Assembly (NCBI GenBank): GCA_030038235.1
Contig: JASHPE010000121.1
Coordinates: 1-34,526 of the forward strand
DNA length: 34,526 bases
DNA from: Terriglobia bacterium
Lineage (GTDB): Bacteria > Acidobacteriota > Terriglobia > UBA7540
Reading direction: 5' to 3'
Positions 21,896 through 29,255 of the stretch are shown piece after piece. Positions within the stretch are counted from its first letter, which is position 1, and the number at the start of each line of letters is the position of its first letter. The notes beneath the pieces are model-generated. The model did not search any database and was not told the DNA's origin. It saw nothing but the letters and a program-made list of their open reading frames with translations. The translations under genes were made by a program, and so were the position numbers.

Positions 21896-24706
21896 ATGAC
21901 GTGTCCTGTGTGCCAAACCGAGAACGCCGAAGGTTCAGGCGTTTGTGCACGCTGCAGCAGTTCTTTCTCGGCCTCGCACGAAGCCGAGACCCGGTTCGAC
22001 GCTGGCGCGATTACGCCCAACCGGCCGCCAGGCGTTCGATTCCCTGAGCTCGATGCGGGGCCGTCCCGCAGCGCAACAAGCTCCGTCTGGGGATACTCGA
22101 TCAATCTCGAGCCCGGCGCCGATTTCGGACCCCGCTACCGGATCGTGTCCGTGCTGGGCCGCGGCGGCATGGGCGCCGTCTATAAGGCATACGACAAGGA
22201 TCTCGACCGCATCGTTGCTTTGAAGCTCGTCCGGCCCGACCTTATCAGCCAGGACACGGTCATGCAGCGCTTCAAGCAGGAACTGCTGCTGGCCAGCAAG
22301 ATCTCCAACAAGAACATCCTGAGAATTCACGATCTGGGCGACGTCAATGGGGTGAAGTTCATCTCCATGGCGTATGTGGAGGGCGAGGACCTCCATCAAT
22401 TGCTCGCCCGCCGCGGACGCCTGGATGTGGACCAGGCTGTGGCGCTGGCCCGCCAGCTCTGCTCCGCTCTGGCCGCCGCGCATGGCGAAGGCGTTGTCCA
22501 CCGCGACCTGAAGCCGCACAACATCCTTATCGACAAGGCCGGGAACGCCTACATCTCGGATTTCGGGCTTGCGCGTTCGCTGGAAGAGGGCGCGGCCGCC
22601 ATGACGAATGCCGGCGAACTGGTAGGCACGCCTCTTTACATGTCGCCCGAGCAGGTGGAGGGCCAGCCCATTGACGCTCGCAGTGACATCTACGCGTTCG
22701 GCCTGGTCTTTTACGAGATGCTCACCGGCCAGGTTCCCTTCGCTGCCGCCAGCGGCTTCAAGGCAATGTACGAGCGGTTGAAGAGCGATCCTCGAAGCCC
22801 CAAGGAGCTGAATCCCGAGTTGCCGAATCATCTGGTGCGGATCGTTCTGCGATGCCTGGAACGCGATCCCGGGCGGCGTTATCAGAGCGCGCTCGAGATC
22901 CTGAACGATCTCGATGCGGAGCACACTGCGACGAGTTGGCAGAATCGTCCCGTACTGCAGGGCAAACACCGGCGCGGGCTGCGCTGGATCGCCGCCGGCG
23001 TGCTGCTCCTGGCGATTGCTGCCGCCCTGGCGACGGTCCCGCGGGTGCGCAGCCTGTTTATGCGGACCAGCTCCGTCGCGGGAACCCCCACAGCCGTGCA
23101 GGCCATTCCGCCGCTCTCCCAGGGCAAGTACGTCGCGGTGCTTCCGTTCAGGATGCTCGGCGATCAGTCGCTCGAGTACATCGGCGAGGGCATTCAAGAG
23201 GCGCTCTCCGCCAAGCTTTTTCAGCTTGAGGGCGTACACGTCGCTGACGCCCAGGCGGTCGAGAAGACGCAATCCGGCCAACCCATCGAAAAGGTTGCGA
23301 GCCAGCTCGGCGCCAACCTGATTCTGGACGGTACGGTTCAGCAGGCTGGCGGCAAGATCGCGATTGTGGCGCGGCTGCAGGACCCCGCCAATCACAAGCT
23401 GCTTTGGAGCCAGGAATTCCCGGGGACTCCCCGGGACTTGCTGGCGCTCGAAGACCGGATGTACTCCGGCGTGGTGCAAGCCCTCGATCTCAGCCCGAGC
23501 GGCGCGGAGATGGCCCGGTCCGGCCGTCGTCCCACCGAAAATGAAGCGGCATACGACCAGTATTTGCGGGGCCGCGACGCCATGCGCGATCAGCAGAATC
23601 CGAAAAGCGTTCAGGCCGCGATCGACCACTTCAATGAAGCACTTGCGCGCGATCCCCGGTTCGCACTGGCTTATGCCGGGATTGCGGACGCGAGCCTGAG
23701 AATGTATAACAGCACGAAGGACAGTTTCTGGGCACAGAAGGCTCTGAGCGCGGCGCAGCAGGCGCTCCATCTCGACAACGGCCTGCCGGAAGTGCATTTC
23801 ACCATGGGCGCCGTCCTGACGGCCACGGGCAACACCGAGGAGGCGATCGCGGAACTCAATCGCGCACTCAAATTGGCTCCGAAGTCCGACGAAGTATACC
23901 GCCGTCTCGGCGCCGCCTACATGGCGGGCGGTTCCAAAGACCAGTCAATTCAGGCATTCCAGCAAGCCGTGGAAATCAATCCCTACTACTGGCTGAACTA
24001 CAATGCGCTCGGGAATGCCTACTTCCAGGTCGGCGATTATCCCAACGCACTGACGGCATTCTCAAAGGTGACGGAACTTGAACCGGACAACGCCTGGGGC
24101 TACGAGAACGTGGGCGCCGTTCACTTCAGCGAAGGCCAATACGCCCAATGTATTCCCGCGTTCCAGAAAGCGCTCGAGCTGCAGCCGGATGCCGACAACT
24201 ACTCCAATCTCGGCACGGTGTATTCCTATTTGAAGCGCTACGCCGATTCCATGCAGGCGTTTGAAAAGGCTGCGGACCTGAATCCGAACGATGAAATGAT
24301 CGCGGGAAATCTTGCCGACGCCGAGCGCTGGTCGGGCCAGAAGGACAAGGCGATGGCCACCTACGATAAAGCCATCTCCCTTGCCTACAAGGAGCTTGAA
24401 GTGAATCCCCGCGGCGTGGTCGCCATGAGGCACCTCGCCCTTTATTACGCCAAGAAGGGTGATTTCGCTCAGGCGATCGGCTTCATCCATCGCGCCCGCG
24501 ACATCAATCGGCAGGATGTGGAAGGAATCTATGACGAGGCCACGATCCAGGCGCTCGCCGGACACACGGCCGTCGCTCTGGCCGCGCTTCAGGACGCGTT
24601 TGCAAAGGGGTACTCCGCCGCCCAGGCGGAGAACGATCCGGACATGTCAAGCCTGAAGGGGAATCCTGAGTTCAGCCGACTGGTTTCGAAGTACAGTGGA
24701 AAGTAA
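21896..24706 (+). CDS. Serine/threonine protein kinase with zinc ribbon and TPR repeats
   Basis: 936 residues from ATG 21896, chosen because the zinc ribbon begins there (MTCPVCQTENAEG...CARC); the frame is open upstream. Order: zinc ribbon (~1-25); Ser/Thr kinase (~80-350) with G-loop LGRGGMGAVYKA, Lys110 in VALKLV, catalytic HRDLKPHN (H202, D204), DFG with D222 and GTPLYMSPEQ; a membrane helix (~361-382, WIAAGVLLLAIAAALATV); a TolB-N/FlgO-like domain starting at KYVAVLPFRMLGDQS (~410); then six or more TPRs from about residue 570 to the end. It phosphorylates unknown proteins. The kinase is cytoplasmic, and the TPR part probably lies outside the membrane. The architecture is common in Acidobacteria. 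Confidence 0.95.
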   Translation: MTCPVCQTENAEGSGVCARCSSSFSASHEAETRFDAGAITPNRPPGVRFPELDAGPSRSATSSVWGYSINLEPGADFGPRYRIVSVLGRGGMGAVYKAYDKDLDRIVALKLVRPDLISQDTVMQRFKQELLLASKISNKNILRIHDLGDVNGVKFISMAYVEGEDLHQLLARRGRLDVDQAVALARQLCSALAAAHGEGVVHRDLKPHNILIDKAGNAYISDFGLARSLEEGAAAMTNAGELVGTPLYMSPEQVEGQPIDARSDIYAFGLVFYEMLTGQVPFAAASGFKAMYERLKSDPRSPKELNPELPNHLVRIVLRCLERDPGRRYQSALEILNDLDAEHTATSWQNRPVLQGKHRRGLRWIAAGVLLLAIAAALATVPRVRSLFMRTSSVAGTPTAVQAIPPLSQGKYVAVLPFRMLGDQSLEYIGEGIQEALSAKLFQLEGVHVADAQAVEKTQSGQPIEKVASQLGANLILDGTVQQAGGKIAIVARLQDPANHKLLWSQEFPGTPRDLLALEDRMYSGVVQALDLSPSGAEMARSGRRPTENEAAYDQYLRGRDAMRDQQNPKSVQAAIDHFNEALARDPRFALAYAGIADASLRMYNSTKDSFWAQKALSAAQQALHLDNGLPEVHFTMGAVLTATGNTEEAIAELNRALKLAPKSDEVYRRLGAAYMAGGSKDQSIQAFQQAVEINPYYWLNYNALGNAYFQVGDYPNALTAFSKVTELEPDNAWGYENVGAVHFSEGQYAQCIPAFQKALELQPDADNYSNLGTVYSYLKRYADSMQAFEKAADLNPNDEMIAGNLADAERWSGQKDKAMATYDKAISLAYKELEVNPRGVVAMRHLALYYAKKGDFAQAIGFIHRARDINRQDVEGIYDEATIQALAGHTAVALAALQDAFAKGYSAAQAENDPDMSSLKGNPEFSRLVSKYSGK

Positions 24707-24708
24707 TT

Positions 24709-24838
24709 GGCAGTTGTCGGTTCTCAGTTGGGGCTTGCCAGGCAGCCGCTGGCAGCAGCCGGTGTCGAGGGAAAGGTCGAAAGTAAAAGGGCCAAGGACT
24801 ACGGACCAAGGACCAACGACTCACCACTGACAACTTCC
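24709..24838. repeat. Short-period inverted intergenic repeat (CAGTTGTCGG type)
   Basis: ggcagttgtcggttctcagttgg (24709-24731) is answered by ccaaggactacggaccaaggaccaacgactcaccactgacaacttcc (about 24791-24838), partly its reverse complement. The middle part (ggcagccgctggcagcagccgg) has its own small repeats. It lies between the convergent kinase and PEP-CTERM genes, so it may serve as a terminator. Confidence 0.65.
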
Positions 24839-24843
24839 ATCCG

Positions 24844-25428
24844 CTACCGTCTTGACTCAGCCGCCAGCATTCTGCGACGCGCAACCAGCGCCGCCGCCAA
24901 TAAGCCGATCATCATGAGACCAAGCGTGCCAGGCTCGGGAGATGCGGTGGCTGTGCCGCCGAACGTGTAGTCCTTTGGGAAACCCGTAAAATCCAGCGTG
25001 AAGTCGCCCCCGAACGGTATGGTTCCACCGTAGAAGCTGATCGCGGCGCCGTCCGGAATACTGGTGACACCGCAGTGTGTGAAGGGACTACCGGAAAGGA
25101 AGCCACAGGTCACGCTGTTGGAGCTGATACCGAGCGCGTCGAAGGTGAGCATGGTAAGCGTCTCCCCGCCGCCGTTCACGGAGATGTCATTCTGAAAGAA
25201 ACATTGGGGTGAGACGGTTTCGATAGTGCCCTGAAAGAGGTCGCACGGACTGGTCGCGGGGCTCGATCCGCTCGGGGACTCGATGCTGAAGTCGAACGTG
25301 ATGATTGCCGCGGGGGCCGAATTCAGTCCGACCGGCGGCATGCCTCCGGTCTTGATCTCGCTCGCGTGGACGAGCGGTACGACGAACGCAATCGCCATCG
25401 CCAGCAGCAAAGTCCTCAACCTGAACAT
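24844..25428 (-). CDS. PEP-CTERM sorting-domain protein
   Basis: 194 residues. A signal peptide (MFRLRTLLLAMAIAFVVPLVHA) is followed by a Ser/Gly/Thr-rich beta-type exported domain (GGGETLTMLTFDALGISSNSVTCGF...). The C-terminus has the complete PEP-CTERM signal: the SPEPGT motif, a hydrophobic helix (LGLMMIGLLAAALVA) and a basic tail (RRRMLAAESRR). Such proteins are processed by an exosortase and are tied to exopolysaccharide production and surface display. No exosortase gene is in this window. Four cysteines in the domain (SPCDLF, SPQCFF, TCGF, HCGV) could form disulphides. Function unknown; the sorting signal is certain. Confidence 0.92.
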   Translation of the reverse strand: MFRLRTLLLAMAIAFVVPLVHASEIKTGGMPPVGLNSAPAAIITFDFSIESPSGSSPATSPCDLFQGTIETVSPQCFFQNDISVNGGGETLTMLTFDALGISSNSVTCGFLSGSPFTHCGVTSIPDGAAISFYGGTIPFGGDFTLDFTGFPKDYTFGGTATASPEPGTLGLMMIGLLAAALVARRRMLAAESRR

Positions 25429-25570
25429 GAAGTACCTCCCTCTCGGAGCCCTTCATTCTCTCCCGCTCGCGGTGCAGGCGTCAAGCCGTTAATCGACTGG
25501 CTATCAGTCTTACCTATAGACCACCGAACTCCAAAACTCGCGCCGGAGACGGGGCCAGGACCCCCGCTTT

Positions 25571-25645
25571 CGACCTTCGACTGTTGACCGGGTAGTGCCT
25601 TATTCAGGCAGTGTCGTTGACCGTCGACTATCGACTGTCAACCGC
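25571..25645. repeat. Short inverted intergenic repeat (GTTGACC/TCGACTA type)
   Basis: Tcgaccttcgactgttgaccg (25570-25590) and gttgaccgtcgactatcgactgtcaaccg (25617-25645) share gactgtt/gttgacc and tcgact units in both orientations. The second part alone folds as GTTGAC...GTCAAC. It is weaker than the other members of the class and precedes the zinc-ribbon membrane protein gene. Confidence 0.4.
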
Positions 25646-25685
25646 GTATCATGGTAACAAGTCAGAGCCTTAACGGGAGAGGATC

Positions 25686-26297
25686 ATGTACTGCGCCTAT
25701 TGTGGAACCCAGACCCACGAAGGTCAGAGCTTCTGCAGCCACTGCGGACGCGCGATCGCGGCGCCGGCGACACCAGGTGTGGTGGTGGGGCAGGGTGCAA
25801 CGCCAGGTGCGGCGTCGGTCTCTGCACAATCGGCAGCCGCCGCATCGCCCGCCGCCTCAGCCGGCCATCCGCAGACGGCGTGGAGCGCGCCTGTCGGATA
25901 TGCAGCAGTGCCTCTCCGCTCGCGGCTGCAATGTCATTTGCGGACGTTGGGCATCCTGTGGATTGTGGGCTCGGCGCTGAGGATGATTCCCGCCTTGGGC
26001 ATGCTTTTCGTCGGCCGGATGGGTTTTCTTTTCATGCCCCTGAGGATGCGTCTGTTTGTGACGCCCATTATAGGCGGCATAGGCGCGTTCCTGACGGTCG
26101 CTTCCGCCGCAGGTATTGCGGCAGGCTGGGGGCTTCTGGATCGCCGGCCGTGGGCGCGGACCCTGGCCGTCGTCCTCGCTTGCCTGGCATTAATTGATTT
26201 CCCCTTTGGGACCGCTCTGGGCATCTATACTTTATGGGTGCTGTTTTCGGCGGGAGCGGACGTGGAGTACGAGCAGCTCAGCAGGAGGGCGATCTGA
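25686..26297 (+). CDS. Zinc-ribbon membrane protein of unknown function
   Basis: 203 residues. ATG 25686 has a strong ribosome binding site (GGGAGAGG) just upstream. The N-terminus is one zinc ribbon, MYCAYCGTQTHEGQSFCSHCG. A low-complexity Ala/Ser/Pro/Gly linker follows (~25-70). Three to four membrane helices then follow: LGILWIVGSALRMIPALGML, LFVTPIIGGIGAFLTVASAAGIAAG, WARTLAVVLACLALIDFPFG and ALGIYTLWVLFS. The ribbon is like that of the TM2 protein at 9678 and of the kinase, so the same N-terminal module recurs three times in this window. Function is unknown. It ends at TGA 26295-26297, directly at the start of the short-period repeat. Confidence 0.85.
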   Translation: MYCAYCGTQTHEGQSFCSHCGRAIAAPATPGVVVGQGATPGAASVSAQSAAAASPAASAGHPQTAWSAPVGYAAVPLRSRLQCHLRTLGILWIVGSALRMIPALGMLFVGRMGFLFMPLRMRLFVTPIIGGIGAFLTVASAAGIAAGWGLLDRRPWARTLAVVLACLALIDFPFGTALGIYTLWVLFSAGADVEYEQLSRRAI

Positions 26298-26361
26298 TTG
26301 AGCCATTGAGTGATTGAGTCATTGAATCAATGTCTCAATGTCTCAATGACTCAATCATTGC
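26296..26361. repeat. Short-period inverted intergenic repeat (ATTGAGNN type)
   Basis: An eight-base unit runs as attgagcc attgagtg attgagtc attgaatc and turns into aatgtctc aatgtctc aatgactc aatcattg. The first half is the reverse complement of the second. GTGATTGAGTCATTGA-type sequence pairs with TCAATGACTCAATCAT (26344-26359). It starts in the stop codon of the preceding gene, so it can form a hairpin at the mRNA 3' end. Confidence 0.88.
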
Positions 26362-26661
26362 TTACCTTCGATGGTTGAAGGCGTCTTATACTAACGAGAA
26401 GGAGGAATTCTCCCAAGGGCGGTCCAGAACAGGTAAGAGCAAAGGGATTTGGGCTGGCGGATGCGTGAAAACCAAAGCGTCGTGCCCTGCCTGACGGGGG
26501 CCTGTAGCGGGATGTTGAAAAACACTCCCAACCCCTGTCATTCCGAGCGAAGCGAGGAATCTCGTTTTTCCTTTCTTTGCAAGCGAGACTGCTCGCTTCG
26601 CTCGGAATGACAGGTTGGGGCTTTCAACACGCACGCGAACGCTCAGGGAGGAAAAGGATCT
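26362..26661. other. Intergenic region upstream of htrA
   Basis: About 300 bases with one REP-like repeat at 26534-26614 (see entry). No gene with recognisable product was seen. The ribosome binding site of htrA is in the final bases (ggaggaaaaggatct before ATG). No reliable promoter hexamers were identified. Confidence 0.45.
26534..26614. repeat. REP-like inverted repeat, ATTCTGAGCGAAGCG type (copy 2)
   Basis: CCTGTCATTCCGAGCGAAGCGAG (26534-26556) is the exact reverse complement of 26592-26614 (23 bp), with a 35-base loop. Outer bases ccaacc and ggttgg also match. It belongs with the repeats at 13799 and 28351 and differs by ATTCCGAG in place of ATTCTGAG. Confidence 0.9.
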
Positions 26662-28227
26662 ATGCAGGAAAAAACCAGGAAATTCGTAAAAGATAACTTT
26701 TTCGGCGTGAGCCTGACCCTGGTGGGTCTGCTGTGCCTGGCTCTCTCCGTGATGCTTTATGTGAACAACCACGGAGGCTATCCGCAGATTTCGATGGCTG
26801 CTGCGAACGGCAGCGGTGGCGGTGGCCTGAGCGGTCCGGATATCGACACGCTCGAGCGCCTGAACGGCGCATACGAGAAGATCGCGCAAAGCGTGACGCC
26901 GGCGGTGGTGAACATCGCAACGACCCAGGTTGTGAAGGTGCAGGGGAACCCGTTCGGCGGAATGGACCCGTTTTTCAGGCAATTCTTCGGTAATATTCCG
27001 GGCTTCAACGTTCCGCGCGAGGAGCGGGAACACGCTCTCGGGTCCGGCGTGATCGTCTCGCCGGACGGCTACATCGTAACCAACAATCATGTAATTAAAA
27101 ATGCAACCGATATCAAGGTGCTACTCAACGACCATCGAACTTTTACCGGTAAGGTGGTGGGAGCCGATCCCCAGACCGACGTTGCGGTCGTCAAGATCCA
27201 GGCCACTGACCTACCCACGGCGCCCATCGGTAATTCCAGCGACTTGAAGGTCGGCGATACCGTGATGGCATTCGGCAATCCTTTCGGTCTGAACTTCACG
27301 GTGACGCGCGGCACGGTGAGCGCGCTCGGCCGCAGCGACATGAACATCGAGCAGGGTGGGTTTGAAGACTTCATCCAGACCGACGCCGCCATTAATCCCG
27401 GCAATTCCGGCGGCCCGCTGGTGAACGTTCGCGGTCAGGTGATAGGCATCAATACCGCCATTCTCAGCAGCGGCAGCGGCATGGGTGGCGAGGGCGGATT
27501 CATGGGCGTCGGCTTCGCCATTCCGTCGCAGATGGTCCAGCATGTGATGAACGATCTCATCAAGACCGGCAAGGTCGAGCGTGGCTACCTCGGCGTGACC
27601 ATCGGCGATCTGAACGACGAACTGGCGAAGCAGTTCAACGTACCGGACACTTACGGGGCGCTGATTCAGGACGTGGAGAAGGGCGGTCCGGCGGACAAGT
27701 CGGGACTGAAGGCCGGCGATGTCGTCAGGACGCTGAACGGCCAGTCAATCGACTCCAAGGGAACGCTGACCGCCATGGTAACCAACTTCAACCCTGACAC
27801 AACCGTGACGCTGGGCATCATCCGTGACGGCAAGCCGATGGACATCAAGGTGACGCTGGGTGCCCGTCCCGCCAACCTGCCGGTAGTCGCCGGACTCGGG
27901 CAGGCGCCGACCGCCGGCACGCTGCGGGGCATCACGGTGCAGGCCCTGACGCCGGACGTCCGGTCACAGTTGGGTCTCGGCCAGGACGTACACGGCGTGG
28001 TCATCACCAATCTCGACCCTAACAGCCCGGCCGCTCAAACCGGCTTGCAGCAGGGCATGGTAATCGAGAGCATCAATCGACAGCCGGTGAATTCGGTGGC
28101 TGACTTCAATCGCCTGGCAGCCGCTGCAAAAGGCGACACGCTGCTGCGTGTCAATGCCAACGGACAGTCGCAGTTCGTGGTCATCTCGCCGAATGGCGGT
28201 GGCGACAACGGCGGCGACGGACAATAG
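26662..28227 (+). CDS. degP: Periplasmic serine protease Do (HtrA/DegP family)
   Basis: 521 residues from ATG 26662, preceded by GGAGGAAAAGGA. The N-terminal membrane helix (GVSLTLVGLLCLALSVMLYV) anchors it to the inner membrane with the protease in the periplasm. It degrades or refolds misfolded envelope proteins. The catalytic triad is visible: H143 in TNNHVI, D173 in QTDVAVVK and S249 in NPGNSGGPL. Two PDZ domains follow (about residues 300-390, with RGYLGVTIGDL, and 415-505, with HGVVITNLDPNSPAAQTGL), the arrangement of DegP/DegQ rather than single-PDZ DegS. It ends in a Gly/Asn/Asp-rich tail and is followed by a strong terminator at 28277. The symbol is family-level. Confidence 0.95.
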   Translation: MQEKTRKFVKDNFFGVSLTLVGLLCLALSVMLYVNNHGGYPQISMAAANGSGGGGLSGPDIDTLERLNGAYEKIAQSVTPAVVNIATTQVVKVQGNPFGGMDPFFRQFFGNIPGFNVPREEREHALGSGVIVSPDGYIVTNNHVIKNATDIKVLLNDHRTFTGKVVGADPQTDVAVVKIQATDLPTAPIGNSSDLKVGDTVMAFGNPFGLNFTVTRGTVSALGRSDMNIEQGGFEDFIQTDAAINPGNSGGPLVNVRGQVIGINTAILSSGSGMGGEGGFMGVGFAIPSQMVQHVMNDLIKTGKVERGYLGVTIGDLNDELAKQFNVPDTYGALIQDVEKGGPADKSGLKAGDVVRTLNGQSIDSKGTLTAMVTNFNPDTTVTLGIIRDGKPMDIKVTLGARPANLPVVAGLGQAPTAGTLRGITVQALTPDVRSQLGLGQDVHGVVITNLDPNSPAAQTGLQQGMVIESINRQPVNSVADFNRLAAAAKGDTLLRVNANGQSQFVVISPNGGGDNGGDGQ

Positions 28228-28276
28228 GCATTTGCTAGCCTATTGACTCGTTGAACGTAGCGCGTTTCCAAATTCG

Positions 28277-28322
28277 GGCGGTGGCGGGGCAAATCGGCTT
28301 CGCCGCCGCCTTTTCTTTTTGT
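28277..28322 (+). terminator. Rho-independent terminator after htrA
   Basis: GGCGGTGGCG (28277-28286) pairs with CGCCGCCGCC (28301-28310) around a 14-base loop, followed by TTTTCTTTTT at 28311-28320. It lies about 50 bases after the stop of the protease gene, so it should end that transcript. Confidence 0.85.
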
Positions 28323-28350
28323 TTAACAGGCTGCTGAGAAATTCCAAGCA

Positions 28351-28425
28351 TCATTCTGAGCGCAGCGAAGAATCTTGCCCGGCAAAGAAAAGGAAACACG
28401 CGATTCTTCGCTGCGCTCAGAATGA
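28351..28425. repeat. REP-like inverted repeat, ATTCTGAGCGCAGCG type (copy 3)
   Basis: The left arm 28351-28374 (starting tcattctgagcg) is the exact reverse complement of 28402-28425, 24 bp, with a 27-base loop. It is the third member of the family (13799, 26534) and lies between the htrA terminator and the 3' end of the phosphatase gene. It may help end transcription of both convergent genes. Confidence 0.92.
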
Positions 28426-28457
28426 CATGCGAACGGATTTATGACGCCACGCATAAT

Positions 28458-29162
28458 TCAGCGCTGCGTTGAAGTAGCAAGGTGCATCTGCAACAGCGGA
28501 GGAAGCTCGCGAAGGTCGTGCAGCAGAAAATCGGGCGGCGAGGTCTCCAGCGTCTGCGGCGCGAGGCCGTAAGTGACCCCGCAAGTCCATGTGCCCGCGT
28601 TGCGGCCAGTGAGGACGTCAGTATCGGAGTCGCCCACGATCATCGTGCGATCCACAGTCGCGCCCGCTTCGTGCATCAAAGCGATCAGCCCGATCGGGTC
28701 GGGCTTTTTGCGCTCGAAACTGTTGCCGCCGTACACTTGCACGAAGAATTGGCTGAGGCCGAGTCCAGCCAGAATCGCCTGGCTGAACCTTACGGGTTTG
28801 TTGGTGAGCACCGCCAACCGGCGATCGCGCAAGGCGGCGAGCGCTTCGCGAACGCCGGGATAGGGCAGGGTGTGGTCCAGCATATGGTCGCGGTAGTATT
28901 CGAGAAAGAACTCCACCGCTTCGGCCACGGTCTTCTCGTTGGCCTCGGAGCCGAGCGCCCTCTGCATCAGAGTGACCACGCCGCGGCCCACGTAGGTGGC
29001 GATCGTCTTTTCGGGGAGCCTGGAAAGATGCAGGCGCTCGCGAACGGCGTTCACGCTCTGGACTAGATCCAGCTTGCTGTCGATCAGGGTGCCGTCAAGG
29101 TCGAAAACCAGCAGGTCTATCGCGCCTGCAAGCGCCGGTCGATTTTGCGAGGGAACGGTCAA
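28458..29162 (-). CDS. gph: HAD-family hydrolase, phosphoglycolate phosphatase-like
   Basis: 234 residues. The only start in the frame after the upstream stop is TTG at 29162, so the annotated start is weak. HAD motifs: nucleophile Asp in LLVFDLDGTLIDSKLDL (~17-33), motif II T in AVLTNKPVRF, Lys in ERKKPDPIGL, and motif IV MIVGDSDTDVLTGRNAG. The alpha-helical cap of the Gph type follows motif I (QSVNAVRERLHL, GRGVVTLMQRAL). It dephosphorylates 2-phosphoglycolate or related sugar phosphates in the cytoplasm. It is convergent with htrA and divergent from the DUF1015 gene, and the intervening 93 bases hold both promoters. A TATAAT-like element (minus strand, 29168-29173) would place transcription start at the initiation codon, so the mRNA may be leaderless. 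Confidence 0.88.
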   Translation of the reverse strand: MTVPSQNRPALAGAIDLLVFDLDGTLIDSKLDLVQSVNAVRERLHLSRLPEKTIATYVGRGVVTLMQRALGSEANEKTVAEAVEFFLEYYRDHMLDHTLPYPGVREALAALRDRRLAVLTNKPVRFSQAILAGLGLSQFFVQVYGGNSFERKKPDPIGLIALMHEAGATVDRTMIVGDSDTDVLTGRNAGTWTCGVTYGLAPQTLETSPPDFLLHDLRELPPLLQMHLATSTQR

Positions 29163-29167
29163 GCTCC

Positions 29168-29175
29168 ATTATAAT
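29168..29175. promoter_or_regulatory. Overlapping TATAAT-like -10 elements between divergent genes
   Basis: ATTATAAT reads as TATAAT on the plus strand (29170-29175) and on the minus strand (29168-29173). It lies between the TTG start of the HAD gene and the DUF1015 gene. A clear -35 element at 16-18 bases was not found on either strand. Confidence 0.3.
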
Positions 29176-29255
29176 TGGATGTGCAGCACGGGTGCGGCAA
29201 CCGTTTTGGAGTTTGTTCGCCCCGCACCCGCTTCGAGTAAAGGAATCGTTCTCTT

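Noticed and set aside
21935..23797. Minus-strand ORF of 620 codons
   Set aside because: Lies entirely inside the kinase gene, and its translation has no recognisable motif.
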